Shown here: positions 28,134 through 36,362 of the stretch, piece after piece | How the letters are laid out: every line of letters starts with the position of its first letter | Numbering within the stretch: the stretch's first letter is position 1 | Assembly: GCF_009676705.1 (NCBI RefSeq) | Contig: NZ_CP046046.1 | Coordinates: 1,302,001 to 1,366,000, forward strand | Direction: 5' to 3' | DNA: 64,000 nt | Origin: Spiribacter sp. 2438 | GTDB lineage: Bacteria; Pseudomonadota; Gammaproteobacteria; Nitrococcales; Nitrococcaceae | Translations under genes and position numbers: made by a program | Notes under the pieces: generated by a model | Told to the model about the DNA's origin: nothing | What the model saw: only the letters and a program-made list of their open reading frames with translations | Databases searched by the model: none

Positions 28134-29006
28134 TCAGTCGTTCTTGTCGCCGGACTCCTCGTCCGTGCTGCTGTCATCGGGCGCCGACCCGCCATTGCCG
28201 TTGTCCGTGGGCGTGCTGCCGGCGGAGGGCATCATGCCGGGCATGAAGGGCGCCTCGGACTGACCGTAAGTCGGCATCAACACCTTGAGCATGTCCATGG
28301 GCACCGGGAAGACCACGGTGGACGCATTGTCCACGGAAATGTCCGTCAGGGTCTGCAGGTAACGAAGCTGGATGGACTGGGGGTTCTGGGCCAGCACGTT
28401 GGCCGCTTCCAGCAGCTGCTGGGAGGCCTGTTTCTCACCTTCCGCATGGATGACCTTGGCGCGACGGCTACGCTCTGCCTCGGCCTGACGGGCGATGGCC
28501 CGGATCATCGACTCGTCCAGATCCACGTGCTTGATCTCGACGTTGGCCACCTTGATGCCCCAGGCATCGGTCTGGGCGTCAAGGATTTCCTGGATGTCGG
28601 CGTTGAGCTTATCCCGCTCCGAGAGCATCTCATCCAGGTCGTGCTTGCCCAGCACCGAACGCAGGGTGGTCTGCGCCAGCTGGCTGGTGGCGGCGGCGAA
28701 ATCCTCCACCTGGATCACCGCACGCTCCGGATCAATGACCCGAAAATAAAGCACGGCATTCACCTTGACCGTGACGTTGTCCTTGGAGATGACGTCCTGG
28801 GAGGGCACGTCCAGGGTAATCAAACGCAGGTCGATCTTAACGGCCTGCTGCAGAATGGGAATGATCAGACGCAGCCCGGGGCCCTTGACCTTCCAGAATC
28901 GGCCCAGCTGAAAGACAACTGCCCGTTCGTATTCTCGAAATACCCGAAACGCTGCAATGACAATGGCCGCGATGGCGGCAAGGACGATCAATACCGGTAT
29001 GGTCAT
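28134..29006 (-). CDS. Slipin, SPFH/band 7 membrane protein
   Basis: The product is a 290-residue SPFH protein with one N-terminal membrane anchor ([16 protein letters not shown]), the band 7 domain ([41 protein letters not shown]), a coiled-coil with [20 protein letters not shown], and a disordered acidic tail. Slipins organise membrane microdomains and usually pair with NfeD, but no nfeD gene is adjacent. GGGAGAA lies before the ATG. xerD follows with a 3-nt gap. Confidence 0.92.
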   Translation of the reverse strand: MTIPVLIVLAAIAAIVIAAFRVFREYERAVVFQLGRFWKVKGPGLRLIIPILQQAVKIDLRLITLDVPSQDVISKDNVTVKVNAVLYFRVIDPERAVIQVEDFAAATSQLAQTTLRSVLGKHDLDEMLSERDKLNADIQEILDAQTDAWGIKVANVEIKHVDLDESMIRAIARQAEAERSRRAKVIHAEGEKQASQQLLEAANVLAQNPQSIQLRYLQTLTDISVDNASTVVFPVPMDMLKVLMPTYGQSEAPFMPGMMPSAGSTPTDNGNGGSAPDDSSTDEESGDKND

Positions 29007-29060
29007 GGGCTGAGTTCTCCCGAATGGTGTGCCGACAATCTGTCTGTTCTGACACGGGGA

Positions 29061-29086
29061 CGGCGGCCGGGTTCGGCCGGCCGCCG
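29061..29086. terminator. Strong GC hairpin between fbpA and slipin gene
   Basis: CGGCGGCCGG and CCGGCCGCCG form a perfect 10-bp stem with a 6-nt loop (GTTCGG). It lies 35 nt after the fbpA stop. No T-tract follows on either strand, so it is not a canonical intrinsic terminator; it may block 3' exonucleases or act with Rho. Confidence 0.45.
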
Positions 29087-29120
29087 TTGATTATCGCCAA
29101 CCGGCATGATCAGCCGAATG

Positions 29121-30146
29121 TCACCGCCAACCAACCCGGTCCATGAGGCGAACCGCTTCAGCATTGTTGTCACCCAATACACTGATGTCCAGTGGATCCA
29201 ACGAGTACTCGGTGAACGCCTGCACCACCTCCGGGGGCTGGACGCCCTCCACCACCGGGAACTCGTGATTGCCGAGCGCGAAAAAGCGCTGGGCCTCGTC
29301 GGTGGTCAGGAATTCGAGAAATGCCCGGGCCGCATCGGGATTGCGGCTACCGTCGACCATGGCCGCACCACCGATATTGCGATGGGTACCGCGTCCCGCC
29401 TGATTGGGGAAAAACGGAGCCGTGCCCTCGGCCACCGCCTGGTCAGCGGCATTGTCCGAGAGTTGCAGGCGCACCCAGTAATAATGGTTGGCAACGGCAA
29501 TGCTGCACTCGCCCGCGGCGACGCCACGAATCTGATCCGTGTCACCTCCCTGGGGCTGCCGGGCCAGGTTACTCACCAGTCCCTCGGCCCATTCTTCGGT
29601 GGCCTCGACGCCGTGGGCCGCGATCAGCGACGCCACCAGCGACTGGTTGTAGTCATTGCTGGATGAGCGGATGCAGATTTCGTCCTGAAACCGGGGGTCG
29701 GCGAGCTCCTCATAGGTCTGCACCGGGGCCTCGGCATACACATCCGGATCGAAAAAGATCAGGCGGGCGCGGCTGCTGAAACCAAACCAGAGGTTGTCCG
29801 GATGGCGAAGCTCCGACGCCAGACGCTGCTCGAGGACTTCGGACTCCACCGGCGCCAGAATGCCAGCGGTCTCAGCCCGGTACAGCCGCGCCGCGTCCAC
29901 CGTCATAAAGACATCCGCGGGACTGGCGGCCCCCTCGCGCCGGATTCTCTCGATCAGTTGGTCGGCGTTACCCTCCAGTAAATTGACTTCGATACCGGTG
30001 GCTTCGGTAAAGGCCGCGTACAACTGCTCGTCGGCGTCATAGTGCCGAGCCGAGTAAAGGTTGAGGGTCTGCGCACCGGCCACACCGGCGCAGGCCAGTA
30101 AGCTCGCCCCCAGTAGCCACCCAGCTTGGGTGATCGGCAGTTTCAT
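29121..30146 (-). CDS. fbpA: Ferric iron ABC transporter, periplasmic binding protein (FbpA/FutA type)
   Basis: The 341-residue secreted protein has a Sec signal peptide (cleavage expected at GVAGA-QTLNLYS, near residue 25). The mature part starts LNLYSARHYDADEQLY and has IAVANHYYWVRL, which holds the paired Tyr that bind Fe(III) in FutA/FbpA proteins, plus SSSNDYNQSLVAS. AAGGAGCG lies before the ATG. A sigma70 promoter and two Fur boxes lie upstream. The ATPase gene is divergent and the permease gene is on the far side of it. Confidence 0.93.
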   Translation of the reverse strand: MKLPITQAGWLLGASLLACAGVAGAQTLNLYSARHYDADEQLYAAFTEATGIEVNLLEGNADQLIERIRREGAASPADVFMTVDAARLYRAETAGILAPVESEVLEQRLASELRHPDNLWFGFSSRARLIFFDPDVYAEAPVQTYEELADPRFQDEICIRSSSNDYNQSLVASLIAAHGVEATEEWAEGLVSNLARQPQGGDTDQIRGVAAGECSIAVANHYYWVRLQLSDNAADQAVAEGTAPFFPNQAGRGTHRNIGGAAMVDGSRNPDAARAFLEFLTTDEAQRFFALGNHEFPVVEGVQPPEVVQAFTEYSLDPLDISVLGDNNAEAVRLMDRVGWR

Positions 30147-30177
30147 GGAGCGCTCCTTGTAATCGTTCCAAACAATC

Positions 30178-30196
30178 GCGGATGGGAATCATTTGC
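30178..30196. promoter_or_regulatory. Fur box 1
   Basis: Twelve of nineteen bases match the consensus GATAATGATAATCATTATC, with the core AATCATT intact (at 30187-30193). It lies just downstream of the predicted fbpA transcription start, where bound Fur-Fe(II) would block initiation. Confidence 0.55.
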
Positions 30197-30208
30197 ATCC
30201 CAGAGTGG

Positions 30209-30237
30209 ATGACAACAAAGCCGGGAATGGCTGTCAA
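30209..30237 (-). promoter_or_regulatory. Sigma70 promoter of fbpA
   Basis: Minus strand: TTGACA (6/6), 17-nt spacer, TGTCAT (4/6). The predicted start near 30201 leaves a leader of about 55 nt. Fur boxes flank the promoter on both sides. Confidence 0.6.
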
Positions 30238-30239
30238 GC

Positions 30240-30258
30240 AACAATGAGAATCGCTTGC
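30240..30258. promoter_or_regulatory. Fur box 2
   Basis: Twelve of nineteen bases match the Fur consensus, including AATGAGAATC at 30243-30252. It adjoins the fbpA -35 hexamer and lies 14 nt before the chosen fbpC start, so it could control both divergent genes. Confidence 0.55.
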
Positions 30259-30272
30259 AACAAGTCTCTTCC

Positions 30273-31430
30273 ATGGCGGAAAATCAGCCCATGAGTGCCA
30301 AACCGGACAACCTCGTTTCCCGATTTCCCGCCGGCGGCGTCTCCGCGGTGCGAGCCCCCTGCCCGTCACCGGCCAGCGAGGCCCTCCGGCTGGAGAACAT
30401 CAGCCACCAGTTCGACACGGTGACGGCGGCGGATGACATCAATCTCAGCGTCGAGCCCGAAGAACTCCTGTGTCTGCTGGGGCCATCCGGTTGCGGTAAG
30501 ACCACACTGCTGCGGTTTGCCGCCGGCCTGGAGTGCCCCCAGCAGGGCAAGGTCAGCATCGGCGCTCAGGTGATGTCCGACTCCGGCACCAGCGCCTGGA
30601 CGCCACCGGAGAAGCGCCAGGTCGGGCTGGTGTTTCAGGACGCGGTGCTGTTCCCCCATTTGAGCGTGCTGGATAATGTGGGCTTTGGCCTGCCACGGAT
30701 TTCGGCTCGCGAACGGGAGCAGCGATCCCGGGCACTGCTGGCGCAGCTGGGGCTGGCGCCCTTCGCGGAGAGCTTTCCCCATGTGCTCTCCGGCGGACAG
30801 CAGCAACGGGTGGCGCTGGCTCGAGCTCTGGCGCCGGCGCCACGGATCATGCTGCTGGATGAGCCCTTTTCGGGCCTGGACGCGCGGCTGCGGGATCGCA
30901 TTCGTGACGACACCCTTCACCTGCTCAAGCGCAACGGCACCGCCACGCTGCTGGTCACCCACGACCCCGAAGAAGCTCTGTTCATGGCGGACCGCATCGC
31001 CGTGATGCGGGATGGCCGGATCGTTCAGCAGGGCACCCCCCGGGATATCTACTGCAACCCGCAGGACCCGTTCGTCGTGCGCTTCTTTGGCGACGTCAAC
31101 GAAGTCCGCGGCGTGGTCAGTGATGGCCGGGTCGAGACGCCGCTGGGGCCGGTGGACGCCGGCCACCTGGCGGAAGGCAGCGCGGCCCAGGTGCTGATTC
31201 GCCCGGAGGCGCTCAATGTCGAGCAACAGCCTGGCCCCGCCGACCACAGCGGCAGTCATGTGCTGATGTCACGGCTACTGGGAGGCGCGAGTTTCATCCA
31301 CCTGTGCGTGCACCAGGGCAATGATGAATTCCACATGCACGCCCACATGCCGGGGGTGTACCTGCCGGAGCGCAATCAGCCGGTGAGCATCCAGCTGGAC
31401 GCCAGTCAGGTGTTCGTCTTCCCGGCCTAG
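30273..31430 (+). CDS. fbpC: Ferric iron ABC transporter, ATP-binding protein
   Basis: This ABC ATPase (385 aa from the chosen ATG) has Walker A LGPSGCGKTTLLR, signature LSGGQQQRVALARAL, Walker B IMLLDEPFSGLD, and H-loop LLVTHDPEEA. A C-terminal TOBE-like regulatory domain follows from about 270 (VRGVVSDGRVETPLGPVD, VLIRPEALNV). An N-terminal extension of about 35 residues is not typical; TTG 30255, ATG 30273 and ATG 30291 are all possible starts and none has a clear Shine-Dalgarno. The gene is divergent from fbpA and converges on fbpB with stops overlapping in CTAG. Confidence 0.9.
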   Translation: MAENQPMSAKPDNLVSRFPAGGVSAVRAPCPSPASEALRLENISHQFDTVTAADDINLSVEPEELLCLLGPSGCGKTTLLRFAAGLECPQQGKVSIGAQVMSDSGTSAWTPPEKRQVGLVFQDAVLFPHLSVLDNVGFGLPRISAREREQRSRALLAQLGLAPFAESFPHVLSGGQQQRVALARALAPAPRIMLLDEPFSGLDARLRDRIRDDTLHLLKRNGTATLLVTHDPEEALFMADRIAVMRDGRIVQQGTPRDIYCNPQDPFVVRFFGDVNEVRGVVSDGRVETPLGPVDAGHLAEGSAAQVLIRPEALNVEQQPGPADHSGSHVLMSRLLGGASFIHLCVHQGNDEFHMHAHMPGVYLPERNQPVSIQLDASQVFVFPA

Positions 31431-33121
31431 CCGGCATCATGCCCCGGTCGGGATCGCCGCATCGCCCGACTGAGCAGTATTACCGGAATGATCCCCGCCA
31501 GCACGATGGCCAGCGATGCCGTGGACGCCTGACTCAGGCGCTCGTCCGATGCCAGCTCATAAGCCCGGGTGGCCAGCGTGGTGAAATCAAAGGGGCGGAG
31601 AATAATGGTCGCCGGCAACTCCTTCATGACGTCAACAAACACCAGAATGCCGGCCCCCAGCAGACTGCCCCGCATGATCGGCGTATGAACCCGCCGGAGT
31701 GTGCCGCCGGCGGTGCGACCGAGGGACCGGGAGGCGGCATCCATGGTGGGGGTGACCTTGGTCAGACTGGCCTGCACGGCGTTGTAGGACACCGCCAGGA
31801 ACCGCACCATGTAGGCATAGACCAGGGCCACGGCCGTGCCGGTGAGCACCAGCCCGACCTCCCAGCCGAACTGGCCATGCATGACTCCGTAGAGCCGCTG
31901 ATCCAGCCAGCCCAGCGGAATCAGCACCCCGACGGCGATGACCGCGCCCGGCACCGCATAGCCCATGGATGACACCCGCACGAACCCCTGAACCAGCGGC
32001 GACGGCGCCAGCCGCACCCCGTAGGACAGCAACACCGCCACCCCGACGGCACCCAGCGCCGCAATGGTGGCCAGGCTGAAGCTGTTGAACACATAACCCA
32101 TGAATGCCCAGCCCAAACGCTGATCGCCGCCGGTAATGCTCATCTCCAGCAACAACCCCGCCGGCACCAGAAAGCCCACCAGAATCGGCAGCCCACAGGC
32201 GGCAAAAGCCAGCCAGCGCCGCGCACCGGTCAATGGATAGCGGGGTAGCTCCCGATAGCGCGAGGAGGTGTGAAAAAACTGGGAGCGTCCGCGGGACACC
32301 CGCTCCAGCACCAGCAGCACCAGCACGAACATCAGCAGGATGCCCGCCAGCTGCGCCGCGGCGGTGCGCTCACCGAGCCCGAACCAGGTCCGGTAGATAC
32401 CGGTGGTGAAAGTATCCACGCCAAAGAACTGCATGGCGCCGAATTCGTTGAGCGTCTCCATCAGCGCCAGCGCGGTGCCCCCGGCGATGGCTGGCCGCGC
32501 CAGTGGAACCGCCACCGTGCCGAACAGTCGCCACGGGCCCCGCCCCAGAGTCCGACCCACTTCGAGCACGCACACGGACTGCTCCAGAAACGCCGCCCGC
32601 GTCAGCAGGTACACATAGGGATACAGCACCAGCGAGAGCAGCACGATCGCTCCGCCGAGGGAGCGGATCTCCGGAAACCAGTAATCACCGGCACTCCAGC
32701 CAAAGAAATCCCGGAGCAGGCTCTGAACCGGCCCGGCAAACTGCAGAAAATCAGTGTAGGCGTAGGCGATCACATAGGATGGCACCGCCAGCGGCAGGAG
32801 CAGCGCCCATTCAAAAACCCGCTGCCCGGGGAATCGACACATCACCACCAGCCAGGCCGTGCCAACGCCAATCACCAGCACGCCCAGGCCAACGCCCACC
32901 ACCAGCGCGGCGGTGTTGAACAGATACCGCGGCAGTACCGTGCTGGCCAGATGGGACCAGACCTCCGGCGCCGGCACGAAAACGTGGGACAGAACGGTAA
33001 TGACCGGCAAGGCCACCAGCGCGGCGATCACGGCCATGACCAGCGGCCAGATTCCGGTCCGTCGGAAGGCCAGGGCAATGCGAGCGGTAATGGGCAATGA
33101 GCGCCGGGCGGTGATGGCCAA
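31427..33121 (-). CDS. fbpB: Ferric iron ABC transporter, permease
   Basis: This 564-residue permease is a duplicated inner-membrane protein with two sets of about six TM segments, each with an EAA loop (LEVGRTLGRGPWRLFGTVAVPLARPAI and MDAASRSLGRTAGGTLRRVHTPIMRG), the FbpB arrangement. TTG start with GAGGAG seven bases ahead. Unusually, it is transcribed toward its own ATPase gene rather than with it, and has its own promoter. Confidence 0.92.
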   Translation of the reverse strand: MAITARRSLPITARIALAFRRTGIWPLVMAVIAALVALPVITVLSHVFVPAPEVWSHLASTVLPRYLFNTAALVVGVGLGVLVIGVGTAWLVVMCRFPGQRVFEWALLLPLAVPSYVIAYAYTDFLQFAGPVQSLLRDFFGWSAGDYWFPEIRSLGGAIVLLSLVLYPYVYLLTRAAFLEQSVCVLEVGRTLGRGPWRLFGTVAVPLARPAIAGGTALALMETLNEFGAMQFFGVDTFTTGIYRTWFGLGERTAAAQLAGILLMFVLVLLVLERVSRGRSQFFHTSSRYRELPRYPLTGARRWLAFAACGLPILVGFLVPAGLLLEMSITGGDQRLGWAFMGYVFNSFSLATIAALGAVGVAVLLSYGVRLAPSPLVQGFVRVSSMGYAVPGAVIAVGVLIPLGWLDQRLYGVMHGQFGWEVGLVLTGTAVALVYAYMVRFLAVSYNAVQASLTKVTPTMDAASRSLGRTAGGTLRRVHTPIMRGSLLGAGILVFVDVMKELPATIILRPFDFTTLATRAYELASDERLSQASTASLAIVLAGIIPVILLSRAMRRSRPGHDAG

Positions 33122-33168
33122 CTCTCGACTCCTCGGACCTTTCGGTTAACAGGACTTAATTGGTCCAG

Positions 33169-33197
33169 ATAATACGCCACCGGCCACCCTTTTTCAG
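33169..33197 (-). promoter_or_regulatory. Sigma70 promoter of fbpB with adjacent inverted repeat
   Basis: Minus strand: CTGAAA (4/6), 17-nt spacer, TATTAT (5/6). Just downstream, at 33152-33166, lies GGACTTAATTGGTCC, an imperfect 15-bp inverted repeat covering the expected start site, a possible operator. It does not look like a Fur box. Confidence 0.5.
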
Positions 33198-33216
33198 CCG
33201 GCAGAGTCCGTCCGTC

Positions 33217-33245
33217 GTTACAGCTCGCGGCATCCACGGTATGAT
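33217..33245 (+). promoter_or_regulatory. Sigma70 promoter of hisC, leaderless spacing
   Basis: GTTACA (4/6), exactly 17-nt spacer, TATGAT (5/6). The -10 ends 7 nt before the ATG at 33253, so transcription should begin at or next to the start codon. No Shine-Dalgarno is present. Confidence 0.6.
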
Positions 33246-33252
33246 TCATCCC

Positions 33253-34326
33253 ATGGGTTACGAGCGCGAAAACATTCGCCGCATGGCGGGTTACACCCCC
33301 GGCGAGCAGCCGGACGGTGATCAGGTCATCAAACTCAACACCAATGAGAATCCGCACCCGCCATCGCCGAAAGTCATGACCACCCTGAAGGCAATTGAGG
33401 CGGAAACGCTGCGGCGCTACCCGTCGCCGACCGCCGCCACTTTTCTGGCAGCGGCGGCAAGCTACCACGCACTGGCGCCTGATCAACTGGTGGCCACCAA
33501 CGGCGGCGACGAGTTGCTGCGGCTGGCCATCACCACCTTTGTCGAGCCGGGCCAGCCCATTGGCATCGCCGCCCCCAGCTACTCGCTGTACCCGGTGCTG
33601 GCAGACATCCATGGATCGCCCGTTCATGCGGTTGAATTGGCCGATGACTGGTCTGTGCCGGAGACATTCGCCGAGCAGATGAACGCCGCCGGCGCGCCGC
33701 TGACGCTGCTGGTCAATCCCCATGCCCCCAGCGGCCGATTGACGCCACAACGGGAGATCGCCGCCATTGCATCGGCGCTGAATGGCGTGTTGCTGGTGGA
33801 TGAGGCCTACGTGGACTTCGCCGACCCCGGCCATGATGTCACCGGCCTGGTTCAGCACCACGACAATCTGTTGATTCTGCGGACGCTGTCCAAAGGTTAT
33901 TCTCTGGCGGGGCTGCGCCTGGGGTATGGCATTGGATGCCGGGGACTGATCGCGCCGATGGCCATCAAGACTCGGGACAGCTACAGCGTGGATGCCGTTG
34001 CCGATGCCGTGGGAGCGGCAGCGATTGAAGACCAGCGCTACGCCCGCCAGACCTGGCAGTCGGTCCGCGCCGAGCGGGAGCGGGTCATCACGGCGCTGCG
34101 GGAACGAAACTTTCAGGTGCCGGACAGCCAGGCGAATTTCTGCCTGGCCCGGCTCCCCGCCAACGCCGCCCGCCCCGCCCGGGATATTCAGGAGGGACTC
34201 CGCCAGGAGGGCATTCTGATCCGGCACTTCGACACCGACCGGCTGGCGGACTGCCTGCGTATCAGCATCGGCACCACCGAGCAGAACACTCGACTCCTGC
34301 AACGCCTCTGGGAGTGGATGTGCTAA
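33253..34326 (+). CDS. hisC: Histidinol-phosphate aminotransferase
   Basis: HisC (357 aa) is a class I/II PLP aminotransferase that makes histidinol phosphate from imidazole-acetol phosphate; close relatives also act on aromatic amino acids. It has KLNTNENPHPPSPKV, TNGGDELLRLA, VNPHAPSGRL, the PLP lysine in LRTLSKGYSLAGLRLGYG, and CLRISIGTTEQN. I chose ATG 33253 (MGYERENIRRMAGYTPGEQP), which fits family N-termini and the -10 spacing; ATG 33241 is in frame four codons upstream. It stands alone, with no his operon. Its stop overlaps the convergent MATE stop in CTAA. Confidence 0.9.
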   Translation: MGYERENIRRMAGYTPGEQPDGDQVIKLNTNENPHPPSPKVMTTLKAIEAETLRRYPSPTAATFLAAAASYHALAPDQLVATNGGDELLRLAITTFVEPGQPIGIAAPSYSLYPVLADIHGSPVHAVELADDWSVPETFAEQMNAAGAPLTLLVNPHAPSGRLTPQREIAAIASALNGVLLVDEAYVDFADPGHDVTGLVQHHDNLLILRTLSKGYSLAGLRLGYGIGCRGLIAPMAIKTRDSYSVDAVADAVGAAAIEDQRYARQTWQSVRAERERVITALRERNFQVPDSQANFCLARLPANAARPARDIQEGLRQEGILIRHFDTDRLADCLRISIGTTEQNTRLLQRLWEWMC

Positions 34327-35669
34327 TTCGCCGTTGCTGACGGAAACCAACGCCCCCGACGCCAGTCCCGCAGAAAAACACCACCCAGCAGCACACTGCG
34401 CGCCAGCGTGAAGGCGATGAAGGCCAGCCAGAGACCGTGATTGGCCAGCGGCTGCGCCAGCCACCACACCGGCAGATAGACCAGGCCGAGGGACAGCAGC
34501 ATGGTGTCCCGCATGGCCCGGGTCCGGGTGGCGCCAATGAAAACGCCGTCCATGAGATAGCTGACCGCCGCCAGCAGCGGCATGGCGACCACCCATATCA
34601 GGTACTCCCCGGCGCCCTCGCGCACCTCGGGGAGATCCGTTAACAGCGCGGCCAGTGCCTCGCCACCCAGCAAATAAATCAGACTGACGCCACCGGCCAT
34701 GATCAGCGACCACTCCGCCGCCGCCTGCACCACCCGCTGAAAACCCGCCGGATCGGCGGCACCAATGCGCTGCCCCACCAGGGATTCGGCGGCATGGGCA
34801 AAGCCGTCGAGTCCGTAGGACGCCAGCAGCACGAACTGCAACAGCACGGCATTCACCGCCAGGGTGGTATCTCCAATGGCAGCGCCCTGGGCATGAAAAA
34901 AGGCAAAGGCGAACAGCAGGCAGACCGTGCGAATGAACAGCGCCGAGTTCACCGACAGCAGCCGCCGGTACCCGGCGGGATCACCGAAGACCCCGGTGAC
35001 CCGCCGCCACTGCATCCCCCGCCAGGCCGCCATTGCCAGCCCGAGGCCAAGCAGTACCGTGGTGTAATCGGCAATGACACTGGCCAGCGCCACGCCATCG
35101 GTGGTCATGCCAAACCCCACCACGAACACCAGATCCAGCACGATGTTGACCAGGTTGTTGACCACCATTAGCAGCAGCGTGACCCGGCTGAAGCCACGCC
35201 CCAGGAACCAGCCGATCAGCACGTAATTGGCCAGCACCGCCGGTGCGCTGAGGACTCGCAACTGGGCATAGATCTGCGCCTCGGCACTGACCGCATCACT
35301 GCCACCGAGCCACCCCAGCCCCAGGGGAATCACCACCGGATGGATGGCGATCAGCAGCACGCCGATCCCGGCCGCCAGCAGAAGGCTCTGCCCCAGCAGC
35401 CGTATGACCCCGTCCCGGTCGCCGGCTCCGTGGGCCTGGGCGGTGAGCCCGGTGGTTCCCATGCGCAGAAAACCGAAGCCCCAGAACAGAAAACTGAACA
35501 GCGTCGCCCCCAGAGTGACGCCCCCCAGGTAGCGGCTGTCCGGCAGGTGGCCCACCACCGCCGTGTCCACCAGACCCAGCAGCGGTACCGTGATGTTGGA
35601 GAGAATCAGCGGCCACGCCAGCGCTCCCACTCGCCGCCGGGCCGAGGCAGTGGTCATGGAGTCTGTCAC
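34323..35669 (-). CDS. MATE family efflux transporter, DinF-like
   Basis: This 448-residue protein has about 12 TM segments in two MATE repeats. RRVGALAWPLILSNITVPLLGLVDTAVVGHL at the N-terminus and FGFLRMGTTGLTAQAHGAGD are characteristic of the DinF/NorM group, which exports drugs or metabolites using Na+ or H+. GTG at 35669 or ATG at 35657 could start it. Substrate is unknown. It is divergent from yhhQ with only about 21 nt between start codons. Confidence 0.9.
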   Translation of the reverse strand: MTDSMTTASARRRVGALAWPLILSNITVPLLGLVDTAVVGHLPDSRYLGGVTLGATLFSFLFWGFGFLRMGTTGLTAQAHGAGDRDGVIRLLGQSLLLAAGIGVLLIAIHPVVIPLGLGWLGGSDAVSAEAQIYAQLRVLSAPAVLANYVLIGWFLGRGFSRVTLLLMVVNNLVNIVLDLVFVVGFGMTTDGVALASVIADYTTVLLGLGLAMAAWRGMQWRRVTGVFGDPAGYRRLLSVNSALFIRTVCLLFAFAFFHAQGAAIGDTTLAVNAVLLQFVLLASYGLDGFAHAAESLVGQRIGAADPAGFQRVVQAAAEWSLIMAGGVSLIYLLGGEALAALLTDLPEVREGAGEYLIWVVAMPLLAAVSYLMDGVFIGATRTRAMRDTMLLSLGLVYLPVWWLAQPLANHGLWLAFIAFTLARSVLLGGVFLRDWRRGRWFPSATAN

Positions 35670-35673
35670 GTGC

Positions 35674-35682
35674 TGCTATACT
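35674..35682 (+). promoter_or_regulatory. Extended -10 promoter of yhhQ, leaderless spacing
   Basis: TGC plus TATACT (5/6). The element ends 8 nt before the yhhQ ATG and the intervening CTCCGGCGCC-type sequence has no Shine-Dalgarno, so the mRNA is predicted to start at or within two bases of the ATG. Confidence 0.55.
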
Positions 35683-35690
35683 CCGGCGCC

Positions 35691-36362
35691 ATGAAAACCA
35701 TTACCCCTGAACAATTCCGGCGGGCGCTGTTTATTCTGGCGGCCGCGCACATCACCATCATTGCCCTCAGCAATTACCTGGTGCAGCTGCCCATCAACCT
35801 GCTGGGCGTGCACACCACGTGGGGGGCATTCTCCTTCCCGTTCATATTCCTGGCCACGGACCTCACGGTGCGGACCTTCGGCAAGCACATGGCGCGGCGG
35901 ATCATCTTCTACGCCATGGGCCCGGCGCTGATCATTTCCTATGTGGTGGGCAGCCTGTTCCAGCAGGGCAGCTTTCAGGGAGCGGACGCCCTGCTCAGCC
36001 TCAATACCTTTGTGGGTCGCATCGCCATGGCCAGTTTCATGGCCTATGCCCTTGGCCAGCTGCTGGATATCCACATTTTCGACCGTCTGCGACAGGCGGC
36101 GCGCTGGTGGGTGGCGCCGGCGGTGTCCACCATATTCGGCAACGCCGCCGACACGCTGGCGTTTTTCAGTCTCGCCTTCTACGCCAGCCCGGACCCGTTC
36201 ATGGCCGCCAACTGGCCGGAAATCGCCTGGGTGGATTACGCCTCCAAACTGGCGATCTCGCTGCTGCTATTCCTGCCCGCCTACGGATTGGCCTTGGGCT
36301 GGCTGCAGCGTCATATCCTGGGGCCGGATGGCCGAGTTCATCTGGAGGCGCCGGCCCGCTAA
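35691..36362 (+). CDS. yhhQ: Queuosine precursor transporter, YhhQ/QPTR family
   Basis: This 223-residue inner-membrane protein with about 6-7 TM segments belongs to the vitamin/queuosine-precursor (ECF-like VUT1/YhhQ) family, which imports preQ0/preQ1 for tRNA queuosine. ALSNYLVQLPINLLGVHTTWGAFSFPFIFLATDLTVRTFG and the central LNTFVGRIAMASFMAYALGQLLDIHIFDRLRQ are family hallmarks, partly quoted. It is monocistronic and its stop overlaps the convergent GNAT stop in CTAA. Confidence 0.9.
   Translation: MKTITPEQFRRALFILAAAHITIIALSNYLVQLPINLLGVHTTWGAFSFPFIFLATDLTVRTFGKHMARRIIFYAMGPALIISYVVGSLFQQGSFQGADALLSLNTFVGRIAMASFMAYALGQLLDIHIFDRLRQAARWWVAPAVSTIFGNAADTLAFFSLAFYASPDPFMAANWPEIAWVDYASKLAISLLLFLPAYGLALGWLQRHILGPDGRVHLEAPAR

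Noticed and set aside
33028-34713. Open frame antisense to hisC that extends into fbpB and MATE regions
   Set aside because: It covers the ends of three convincing genes and contains both intergenic promoters; no domain is recognisable.
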